From positions 1 through 5,278 of the forward strand of contig JBHJHK010000296.1 in assembly GCA_050330975.1 (NCBI GenBank): a stretch of 5,278 nucleotides of DNA. Reading direction: 5' to 3'. The notes beneath the pieces were generated by a model. The model did not search any database. It was given only the letters and a program-made list of their open reading frames with translations, and had not been told where the DNA came from. The position numbers were made by a program, and so were the translations under genes. Origin of the DNA: JBHJHK01 sp050330975 (lineage in GTDB: Bacteria > Pseudomonadota > Gammaproteobacteria > Competibacterales > Competibacteraceae). Below, in pieces: positions 1 to 5,278 of this stretch (the stretch's first letter is position 1; each line of letters opens with the position of its first letter).

Positions 1-813
1 GGTGGCGGTGATGCCCAACACCGCCAACAAGTTGAACATATTGCTGCCCACGGCGTTGCCCACGGCGATGTCCCGCTCCCCCTTGGCGGCGGCCACCACC
101 GAGGTGGCCACTTCGGGGAGCGATGTCCCGATTGCGATGACCGTCAGGCCGATGACCAACTCGCTCACCCCCAGGGCTTGGGCCACGGTCACCGCCGCCG
201 TCACCAGCAAACGGGCGCCCAGCACCAACGCAACCAAACCCACGCCGACCAACACTCCGTTGATGGCGATGGCCCGGGCTCCCCTCGAGCTGGCGTCGTC
301 GGTGTCCACCTCGTCGATCCCCGGCGGCTTGCGACCGTAGGCGATGGCCAATATCAAATAGACCAAGATCCCCAAGGTGAGGAGCGCGCCGTCGAAATGG
401 CTCACTTCGCCGTCCAGGGCCATGATGTAGACCACCATGGAAGCTCCGATCATGAGGGGGATATCCCAACGCACTAACTCGGCCGCCACCGCCAAGGGGG
501 TGATGGCGGCCGCAATCCCCAAAATTAGTAAAATATTGGCGATGTTGCTGCCCACCACATTGCCCAGGGCGATGTCGGGTTCCCCCGCCAGCACCCCCTG
601 GAGACCGACGGCCAGCTCGGGGGCGCTGGTGCCAAAGGCCACCACCGTCAAGCCGATGACCAATGACGACAGGCCGAACAGCGCGGCGAGCCGCGCTGCC
701 CCCCGCACCAAGAGTTCTGCCCCGCCCACCAGGGCGACGAACCCGACCACGAACAAAAACACTGTAAAGAGATCCAAGAGATACGTCTCGCTGTAAGCTA
801 TGGGAGAAATCAC
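1..813 (-). CDS. Sodium/calcium exchanger family (CaCA, YrbG-like) membrane protein, 3' end cut by window edge
   Basis: Inner-membrane antiporter of the Ca2+:cation antiporter superfamily, expected to exchange Na+ (or another cation) for Ca2+. The frame has no stop over 271 codons and ends exactly at base 1, so the C-terminal part (probably about 50-60 residues) is missing. The two inverted alpha repeats that define the family are both visible: GTSAPE at residues 61-66 with GNVVGSN at 84-90, and GTSLPE at 229-234 with GNAVGSN at 252-258. The acidic ion ligands E66 and E234 are intact. Hydrophobic segments lie near 13-36, 45-60, 91-104, 118-133, 143-159, 182-207 and 213-230; the charged loop at about 161-181 (KPPGIDEVDTDD) separates the two halves. 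The start is the GTG at 813, the first usable start after an in-frame TAG; it has no clear Shine-Dalgarno, and a TTG at 777 is the alternative. Family assignment is secure; ion specificity is not. Confidence 0.93.
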   Translation of the reverse strand, partial: MISPIAYSETYLLDLFTVFLFVVGFVALVGGAELLVRGAARLAALFGLSSLVIGLTVVAFGTSAPELAVGLQGVLAGEPDIALGNVVGSNIANILLILGIAAAITPLAVAAELVRWDIPLMIGASMVVYIMALDGEVSHFDGALLTLGILVYLILAIAYGRKPPGIDEVDTDDASSRGARAIAINGVLVGVGLVALVLGARLLVTAAVTVAQALGVSELVIGLTVIAIGTSLPEVATSVVAAAKGERDIAVGNAVGSNMFNLLAVLGITAT

Positions 814-842
814 CCCGGCTTGCCGAGGTGGTGGAGGATTCT

Positions 843-848
843 ATTATC
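843..848 (-). promoter_or_regulatory. Possible -10 element upstream of the exchanger gene
   Basis: On the minus strand this reads GATAAT, five of six matches to TATAAT, and lies about 30 bp upstream of the GTG at 813. No convincing -35 sits at 17-19 bp; the ten-T tract at 872-881 is just upstream of where a -35 would be. This is a weak call that only shows that the exchanger could have its own promoter. Confidence 0.22.
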
Positions 849-871
849 GATGATCTGCCCTTCTCGATTGG

Positions 872-896
872 AAAAAAAAAATGGGCGCAAAAACCC
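872..896 (-). terminator. Weak hairpin plus ten-T tract, possible terminator of the GGT-like gene
   Basis: Read on the minus strand, GGGT (893-896) can pair with GCCC (883-886) across a six-base loop, followed by one A and then ten T (872-881). The T tract is typical of an intrinsic terminator, but the stem is only three GC pairs plus one G-T pair. It lies about 125 bp after the stop codon of the GGT-like gene and before the exchanger start. The tract could instead be an A/T-rich upstream element for an exchanger promoter. Confidence 0.3.
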
Positions 897-961
897 TCAA
901 CTTGTTCGACTATCCCTGTTTGTCCTGCAGCGCCTTCTACTGGGGGAAAACCGCCGCCGCC

Positions 962-994
962 CCGGGGAGACAGGTACCCACCGAGCCTCCCCGG
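962..994 (-). repeat. GC-rich inverted repeat just 3' of the GGT-like gene
   Basis: CCGGGGAG at 962-969 and CTCCCCGG at 987-994 are perfect 8-bp complementary arms separated by 17 bases, which include a GGTACC hexamer. The structure begins 25 bases after the stop codon of the upstream minus-strand gene. As RNA it would form a stable hairpin at the 3' end of that message, but no U-tract follows directly (only four T after a GGC-repeat stretch), so it is more likely an RNA-stabilising or pausing hairpin than a textbook terminator. Confidence 0.4.
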
Positions 995-1019
995 CCGCGG
1001 GTGGCGTAAGGCGTCCTCC

Positions 1020-2618
1020 TCAGGCCAGGGCCGGCGTATCTGGTCCCACCACCGCCGCCCACGGCGAGGGCACAAACGCCGCCCCCCTTTGGCTGCCGTC
1101 GACCTGCCAGCCCACGGCGTTGGGGCAGGCGAACAAATTGGGATACACCCCGTGGACTGCCGTTGTCACCGATTCAAATCGCTGGGCCAACTGGGCCCTT
1201 GCCCCCTGGGGCACTTGGGCGTCGACGGTCACCAACGAGGTACCGCTTGCGTCCAGTCGCGGGGTGTGGAAGGCGGCTTCCAAATCCAGTTGCCGGTCGG
1301 TGAGTAACGCCAACAGCTGGAACACCGCCGGCATGATCCGCCGTCCCCCCGACGCCCCCAAGGCGACGTTAAACCCATCGGCCCGCTCTAAAATCGCCGG
1401 GCACATGTTGGTCAAGGGCCGCTTGCCGGGTCCCATGGAGTTGGGCCTAGCCGGCCTTGGGTCAAACCACATGACGCCGTTGTTGAGCAAAATCCCCGTC
1501 TGGGGCAAGACCACCTTGCTGCCAAATACCGACAATAATGTCTGGGTCAACGCCACCAAGTTGCCATCGCCGTCCACCGCGGAGATATGGGTGGTACAGC
1601 CGGGCTCTCGACTGCGGTCGGCCCCCTCGTCGCCGGCATGGGCCAGGCGATGGGCGAAGGCATCGAGGAGGCACTGGGCAAAGTGCCCCAGGATCTCGCC
1701 ATCTAGGGGGGCTTTGGGGGCCGGCGTACTGCGGTCGGCCAGCAGTTCAAGGGCGTGGTGGAGGGTGGGGCCGGCGCTCAAGCCCGGGGCGTAGTGGATG
1801 CGATGGTCCCGATAGGCCATGGCCCCCGCCGCCACCACCTTGGCCTCGTAGCGGGCCAAATCCTCGGCCACCATGCAGCTGCCTCCGCGTTCTAGATCCG
1901 CCACCAGGGCGCGGGCGATGTCCCCTCGGTAGAAGTCCCCGGGGCCACGGCGGGCCAGCTGTTCTAACGTGGCGGCCAAATTCCCCAGATCCAGGCGGGG
2001 CAGCGGTCCCCCCCACTGGCCCGCCGGGACAAAGCCATCGGGGAGGTATACCGCCTTGGAGGCCTCGTAGCGGGCCAAGGTCTTGGCGGCGGCGGCGATC
2101 TTCAAGGTGGCGTACCAATCGACCTGCAACCCCTCCCGGGCCAGGGCCACCGCCGGGGCCACCAGCTCGGCCCAAGGCCGGCTGCCAAAGTGGTCCAGGG
2201 CCAAAGCCAACCCCGCCACCTGCCCGGGGACGATGGCGCTGGTGTAGCCCTGGAGGTTGCGCTGGCCCTCCACCGCTGGCCAACCGAACAGTTCGCGGTC
2301 CACCTCCCCCGTCAGGGGATAGTCCCCAGGGTCTAGGCCCAAGGGCGCCACCATGGAAAAATCGACACACCACGCCCGGCGTTCGGCGGCTTTGTAGACC
2401 AACATAAATCCCCCCCCTCCCAAACCGCTCATCCACGGTTCCAGGGGGGCGAGGGCCAGGGCGGTGGCCACGGCGGCGTCCACGGCGTTGCCCCCGGCCG
2501 CCAACACCTCGGCACCCACCTGGGAGGCGCGATAGTGTTGGCTGGCCACCAACCCCCGGCGACCCGCCACGGCGGGTTTGGTCACGGTCCAGGTTTCCAG
2601 GGCGGCGAGGGGATGCAT
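1020..2618 (-). CDS. Gamma-glutamyltransferase-family Ntn hydrolase (GGT-like), atypical substrate pocket
   Basis: A 532-residue precursor of the GGT family, which self-cleaves before a threonine to give a large and a small subunit; the new N-terminal threonine is the nucleophile. Visible motifs are AGGNAVDAAVA at 41-51, the LGGGGF core at 66-71, PG.VAGL at 131-137, the cleavage site C341/T342 in GCTTHISAVDGDGN, T358 and T360 after it, GILLNN at 375-380, PGKRPL at 397-402, and the oxyanion pair G424-G425 in GASGGRRI. Subunits would be 341 and 191 residues, the usual sizes. Aligned to E. coli GGT, the glutamyl-binding residues R114, N411, D433, S462 and S463 become S88, L362, W384, T403 and N404, and the lid loop is absent. 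Whether it is a true transpeptidase is therefore doubtful: it may hydrolyse another amide, as the acylase-like members of the family do. There is no signal peptide, so a cytoplasmic location is inferred. The ATG at 2618 is chosen because AGGAG precedes it by 8 bases; a TTG at 2666 would add 16 residues unlike the family. Confidence 0.95.
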   Translation of the reverse strand: MHPLAALETWTVTKPAVAGRRGLVASQHYRASQVGAEVLAAGGNAVDAAVATALALAPLEPWMSGLGGGGFMLVYKAAERRAWCVDFSMVAPLGLDPGDYPLTGEVDRELFGWPAVEGQRNLQGYTSAIVPGQVAGLALALDHFGSRPWAELVAPAVALAREGLQVDWYATLKIAAAAKTLARYEASKAVYLPDGFVPAGQWGGPLPRLDLGNLAATLEQLARRGPGDFYRGDIARALVADLERGGSCMVAEDLARYEAKVVAAGAMAYRDHRIHYAPGLSAGPTLHHALELLADRSTPAPKAPLDGEILGHFAQCLLDAFAHRLAHAGDEGADRSREPGCTTHISAVDGDGNLVALTQTLLSVFGSKVVLPQTGILLNNGVMWFDPRPARPNSMGPGKRPLTNMCPAILERADGFNVALGASGGRRIMPAVFQLLALLTDRQLDLEAAFHTPRLDASGTSLVTVDAQVPQGARAQLAQRFESVTTAVHGVYPNLFACPNAVGWQVDGSQRGAAFVPSPWAAVVGPDTPALA

Positions 2619-2626
2619 AGGGGGAA

Positions 2627-2631
2627 CTCCT
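2627..2631 (-). promoter_or_regulatory. Ribosome binding site of the GGT-like gene
   Basis: AGGAG on the minus strand, eight bases before the ATG at 2618. It decides the start in favour of this ATG over the in-frame TTG at 2666, which has no such sequence. Confidence 0.75.
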
Positions 2632-2675
2632 GAGAAGCGGCCACAAGGGTAGCGTAGGATGGACAATGCCTTCCA

Positions 2676-2704
2676 GATATAGTGGCCACGGCCCGCGATG
2701 GCAA
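2676..2704 (-). promoter_or_regulatory. Sigma70-like promoter for the GGT-like gene
   Basis: On the minus strand TTGCCA (2699-2704, five of six to the -35 consensus) is separated by exactly 17 bp from TATATC (2676-2681, four of six to the -10). Predicted transcription would start near 2669, giving a leader of about 50 bases before the ATG at 2618. That leaves the alternative TTG at 2666 almost without a leader, which also argues against it. The spacer starts with the 8-bp palindrome GTGGCCAC (2682-2689). Confidence 0.5.
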
Positions 2705-2737
2705 CCGCGCTCCCTCAGATCCCCTCGGCAAACGGGG

Positions 2738-2766
2738 TTGAACTTGCCATCTCCGGGCAGTTTTAT
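2738..2766 (+). promoter_or_regulatory. Possible promoter for the exoprotein gene
   Basis: TTGAAC (2738-2743) and TTTTAT (2761-2766) are spaced by 17 bp and each matches the sigma70 consensus at four of six positions. The start of transcription would be near 2773, leaving a leader of about 60 bases before the GTG at 2833. It is back to back with the promoter of the GGT-like gene, only some 34 bp from its -35. Confidence 0.33.
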
Positions 2767-2781
2767 CCCAGGGCAAAACGG

Positions 2782-2787
2782 TATATT
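2782..2787 (+). promoter_or_regulatory. Alternative -10 element for the exoprotein gene
   Basis: TATATT matches the -10 consensus at five of six positions, better than the upstream candidate, but no recognisable -35 stands 16-18 bp before it. It directly abuts the 13-bp inverted repeat, so if it is used, that repeat would lie around the transcription start. Confidence 0.28.
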
Positions 2788-2799
2788 GTTGCTGCAACA
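2787..2799 (+). repeat. 13-bp perfect inverted repeat in the divergent intergenic region
   Basis: TGTTGC-T-GCAACA, two perfect 6-bp arms around one central base. It lies 34 bp upstream of the exoprotein start and overlaps the end of the TATATT element. Its size and symmetry fit a binding site for a dimeric regulator; a one-base loop makes a stable RNA hairpin unlikely. No known regulator site is recognised, so the operator role is inference. Confidence 0.45.
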
Positions 2800-2820
2800 G
2801 CTATTTTTGACTCCACAAGC

Positions 2821-2825
2821 GGGGA
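2821..2825 (+). promoter_or_regulatory. Probable ribosome binding site of the exoprotein gene
   Basis: GGGGA lies seven bases before the GTG at 2833. It is a modest Shine-Dalgarno match, but together with the signal peptide that starts at this GTG it supports the chosen start. Confidence 0.4.
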
Positions 2826-2832
2826 TTGGCTC

Positions 2833-5278
2833 GTGAAGAGGACCTGGCAAAGGCGACTCGCTGTCGCCACCTTGGCGATGGGTGTGTCTCTGGCCCGTGC
2901 CCAAATGGCCTTTGATGGCAGTCTGGGACCTGTCGGTGCCCTAGCGGGGCCCGACTTTGAGATTTCGGCGGCGGCGGGTCGCCAGGTTGGGGGCAATTTA
3001 TTCCACAGCTTTCAGCACTTCAACGTCCACAGCGGCGAGTCGGCCACCTTCACCGGCCCCGCCAGTGTGGAGACCATTCTCGGTCGGGTCACGGGGGGCG
3101 AGCCCTCGACGGTGGATGGGCTGCTGCGCTCGGCGATTCCCGGTGCCGATGTGTACTTGATGAATCCCGCCGGGGTGGTGTTGGGGCCCAACGCCCAACT
3201 GGACATCGACGGGTCCTTCCACGCCACCACGGCCCATTACTTAGAATTTCAGGACGGCGGGCGCTTTGGAGTTGATGACGCTTCTGGGAGTGGTCTCAGC
3301 GTGGCGCCGGTGGCGGCCTTTGGCTTTGTGGCGCCGCCGAGCCCCCTGGCAGTGACGGGGAGTCAGCTGGCACTGCCGCCGGGCCAGACCCTGGGCCTTA
3401 TCGGTGGGGATATTGCCCTCACCGGGGGGATACTCCAGGTGCCCGAGGGGGCCCTTGACGCGGTGGCGGTGGCGGGTCGTGGGCGGGTGGACGCGGCGAC
3501 CATGGCCGTGGCCGACTTTGCCGCCCTAGGGGCTATTGAGCTTGGGGAAGGCACTGTGGTGGACGTCAGTGGCCCGGCGGGGGGTCGGGTGCGGCTGCGG
3601 GCCGAGTCGGCCACGCTGGCCAACGCCACGGTGGCGGCGGCCACGGGGGATGGTGTGGGCCAGGGGATCGATGTCCAGGTGCGGGGTCCCTTGACCCTGG
3701 GTCTGGGGGGCCGGCTGGTGGCCGAGGTCCAGGGGGCTGGAGCCGGTGGCCCCCTTAGGGTCGAGGCGGGGCAGTTGCTCATCGACGGTCGGGGCGGTCC
3801 GCCCCAAGCCACGGGGCTGTTCGCCGACACGTTGCCCGAGCCCACGGGGGGTGGGGGTGGCATTGACTTGGCGGTGGGGGAGTTGGTCATCACCGATGGG
3901 GTGGTGAACTCCCAGGCCTTTGGCGCTGGGCTGGGGGGCGATGTCAGTATCAACGCCCAAGGGGTGGCATTGACCGCTACAGCCATAGACCCCCAAGCCA
4001 TCTCTACTGCCGTGGGGGTGAATACCACAACCCTGTCCTTGGGTGATGGTGGCGACCTCAATGTGACCACCGAGACCCTGACCATCGCCGGGCGGGCGGG
4101 CCTGTCCGCCGGCAGCTCAGGTCCCGGGGTGTCGGGCAACATCTCCGTCACCGCTGGGGATATCGCCATCACTGGCCCGGGCTTCAACATCATGTTTGGC
4201 TTCACCGGCGGCATCAGCACTGCGTCGTTTCTCGGCGGCGACGCCGGGGATATCGCCATTGATGTCGGGCGTTTGACGCTGCGGGATGGCAATACCATCC
4301 TCGGTGCCGGCGTTGGGGAGAGCGACGGCGGCGACATCACCGTCACCGCAGGGACGTTGCTCCTCGACGGCGGCGATGCCCAAGTGTTGACCGCCATCGC
4401 CGCCCCCTCGGCGGGCACGGGGCGCGGTGGTACCATAAGGGTCAGCGCCGAGCGCCTCGAACTCCACAACCGCGGCGGCATCGCCGCCGACACCCTGGGT
4501 AGCGGTCCCTCGGGTGATCTGATCGTCGAAGTGGGGCAGGTCCTCATCGACGGCAACGGCACCGACCTCAGCAACGGTACCTCTACCGGGTTGTCGGTGG
4601 GGACCTTTCCGGGGAGCACTGGGGTCGGTGGCGACCTTGTTCTGCGGGCCGACCGGGTGGAGATCCGGGACGGGGGCGGCATCAACGCCACGGCCCAGGG
4701 CATGGGCACCGCCGGTACCATCACCATCGACACCCAGACGATGGTCATCGACGCCGAAAGCAAAGACGCCCCTACGGTTATCGTCTCCGTCACCCAAGGT
4801 GGGGGTCCCGGGGGCGACATCTTCCTCCGCACCGACGGGTTAGAAGTGCGTAACGGTGGGCTAATCATAGCCAACACCGTCGGCGGAGCTCCCGCCGGTG
4901 CCATCGCCATCAGTGCCGATCAGATCGACCTCGACGGCGGTACCATCGTCTCCTCGACCTCGGGTTCTGGGGCCGGCGGTGCCATCACCATCAGCGCCCA
5001 GGAGCTCAACTTGACGGGCGCCAGCGCCATCCGCTCCAGTGCCGATGAAAACACCTTGGTCACTATCGAAGCTCCGGTGATCGACACCGGCACGGGGTTT
5101 GGCCCCGCCGGCGCCATTGCCCTCACCGTCGCCGAGGAGCTGCGGATGGAGGCGGGCAGCGGGGTGTTGGCCCAGGCGGTGGCCTCAGGGGGGGGGAATT
5201 TTGCCATCGACGGCGGCAGTGTGGCGCTGAGGGGTGCAGTGGTGGACGCCGCGGTGGCCAGTGGCGTGGAGGGAGGTG
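2833..5278 (+). CDS. Two-partner-secretion exoprotein with filamentous haemagglutinin N-terminal domain, 3' end cut by window edge
   Basis: A large secreted beta-helix protein (TpsA type): exported by Sec, then moved through the outer membrane by a TpsB/FhaC-type barrel, and displayed or released; adhesion is the usual role but is not shown here. The frame is open for 815 codons and continues past the edge. Residues 1-23 form a Sec signal peptide: K2, R3, R7, R8, a hydrophobic core at 9-21, and ARA before Q24. The TPS domain follows (about 25-180): NLFHSFQHFNV at 55-65, ILGRVTGG at 82-89, VDGLLR at 94-99, YLMNPAGVVLGPNAQLDIDGSF at 108-129 with N111, G114, G118, P119 and N120 as key residues. 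From about residue 306 a glycine-rich repeat array runs to the edge. I see no cysteine in the whole stretch, as expected for this class. The usual cyanobacterial NPNG motif is NPAG here. No TpsB gene is visible. Start: GTG, first codon of the signal peptide, with GGGGA upstream. Confidence 0.94.
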   Translation, partial: MKRTWQRRLAVATLAMGVSLARAQMAFDGSLGPVGALAGPDFEISAAAGRQVGGNLFHSFQHFNVHSGESATFTGPASVETILGRVTGGEPSTVDGLLRSAIPGADVYLMNPAGVVLGPNAQLDIDGSFHATTAHYLEFQDGGRFGVDDASGSGLSVAPVAAFGFVAPPSPLAVTGSQLALPPGQTLGLIGGDIALTGGILQVPEGALDAVAVAGRGRVDAATMAVADFAALGAIELGEGTVVDVSGPAGGRVRLRAESATLANATVAAATGDGVGQGIDVQVRGPLTLGLGGRLVAEVQGAGAGGPLRVEAGQLLIDGRGGPPQATGLFADTLPEPTGGGGGIDLAVGELVITDGVVNSQAFGAGLGGDVSINAQGVALTATAIDPQAISTAVGVNTTTLSLGDGGDLNVTTETLTIAGRAGLSAGSSGPGVSGNISVTAGDIAITGPGFNIMFGFTGGISTASFLGGDAGDIAIDVGRLTLRDGNTILGAGVGESDGGDITVTAGTLLLDGGDAQVLTAIAAPSAGTGRGGTIRVSAERLELHNRGGIAADTLGSGPSGDLIVEVGQVLIDGNGTDLSNGTSTGLSVGTFPGSTGVGGDLVLRADRVEIRDGGGINATAQGMGTAGTITIDTQTMVIDAESKDAPTVIVSVTQGGGPGGDIFLRTDGLEVRNGGLIIANTVGGAPAGAIAISADQIDLDGGTIVSSTSGSGAGGAITISAQELNLTGASAIRSSADENTLVTIEAPVIDTGTGFGPAGAIALTVAEELRMEAGSGVLAQAVASGGGNFAIDGGSVALRGAVVDAAVASGVEGG
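3748..5278 (+). repeat. Beta-helix repeat array of the exoprotein (protein-level repeats)
   Basis: At least sixteen imperfect repeats of the form G-(D/N/T/A)-(I/L/V)-x-(V/I/L), about 4-5 residues, then (L/V/I)-x-(I/L), and often D-G. The glycine that opens each unit is at residues 306, 342, 369, 407, 435, 472, 500, 533, 561, 600, 628, 661, 689, 716, 760 and 788. Spacings are 36, 27, 38, 28, 37, 28, 33, 28, 39, 28, 33, 28, 27, 44 and 28, so short steps of 27-28 alternate with longer steps of 33-39 until residue 689. At DNA level the units are diverged. The pattern is typical of a right-handed parallel beta-helix stalk; the fold is inferred from the family. Confidence 0.82.

Noticed and set aside
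2..796. Plus-strand open frames over the first 800 bases
   Set aside because: They are complementary to the exchanger, whose paired alpha-repeat motifs on the minus strand are unmistakable.
820..2407. Several plus-strand open frames (820-1794, 828-1307, 1538-2407)
   Set aside because: Compositionally biased antisense frames over the GGT-like gene and the gap; no family resemblance and no ribosome binding site of note.
2410..2417. Run of eight C (eight G on the coding strand) in the GGT-like gene
   Set aside because: It encodes the conserved glycine cluster LGGGGF of the family, so the run is explained by the protein motif; no sign of a frameshift.
1747..2904. A 385-codon open frame on the minus strand overlapping the GGT-like gene
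   Set aside because: It is Gly/Pro/Arg-rich and is the shifted frame of the GGT-like gene, whose motifs are complete in the other frame.
4156..4259. 14-bp direct repeat GGGGATATCGCCAT at 4156-4169 and 4246-4259, 90 bp apart
   Set aside because: Both copies encode G-D-I-A-I of the beta-helix array, but the first is the second strand of one unit and the second is the first strand of another, so they are not the same repeat position. Convergent codon choice is enough to explain it.
3363..4910. A 515-codon open frame on the minus strand, opposite the exoprotein
   Set aside because: It is Pro/Ser/Ala-rich with no recognisable domain. It lies wholly antisense to a frame with a signal peptide and a TPS domain. 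Long antisense frames are common opposite GC-rich repetitive genes.
1..5278. Search for HIP1 octamers, CRISPR arrays, tRNA or rRNA genes, transposases and attachment sites
   Set aside because: None seen. The absence of HIP1 also means that it cannot be used to support a cyanobacterial origin.

Overview
The window holds three protein-coding genes. Two are on the minus strand and one on the plus strand, and two of the three run off an edge. The DNA is GC-rich (by eye about two thirds). The N-terminal layout of the plus-strand gene (signal peptide, 'LFHSFQ.FNV', 'RVTGG', an NP.G.-.GPNA.L core, then a glycine-rich beta-helix) is the form of two-partner-secretion exoprotein that is abundant in cyanobacteria. 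I therefore infer a GC-rich cyanobacterium, or at least a diderm bacterium. The HIP1 octamer (GCGATCGC), common in many cyanobacteria, does not occur here, so the lineage call is soft.

Region by region. Bases 813 to 1 (minus) encode a CaCA-family sodium/calcium exchanger, complete at the N-terminus and cut by the window edge inside the second alpha repeat. Bases 814-1019 are non-coding; they contain a GC-rich inverted repeat 3' of the next gene, a weak hairpin followed by ten T on the minus strand, and a possible -10 for the exchanger. Bases 2618 to 1020 (minus) encode a gamma-glutamyltransferase-fold Ntn hydrolase. It keeps the catalytic threonine and oxyanion glycines, but every residue that binds the gamma-glutamyl group in the E. 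coli enzyme is changed. Bases 2619-2832 are a divergent control region: a good sigma70-like promoter faces the hydrolase, one or two weaker ones face the exoprotein, and there is a 13-bp perfect inverted repeat. From 2833 to the right edge (plus) runs a large secreted exoprotein with a filamentous-haemagglutinin/TPS secretion domain and a repeat array; its 3' end and any TpsB transporter lie outside the window.

Functional linkage. The hydrolase and exchanger are co-directional but 206 bp apart with terminator-like structure between them, so co-transcription is possible but not shown. The hydrolase and exoprotein are divergent and could share regulation; nothing indicates that their products act together.

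The window does not contain an evident new multi-gene system. The points most worth a second look are the rewritten substrate pocket of the GGT-like enzyme and the alternating short/long register of the exoprotein repeats.
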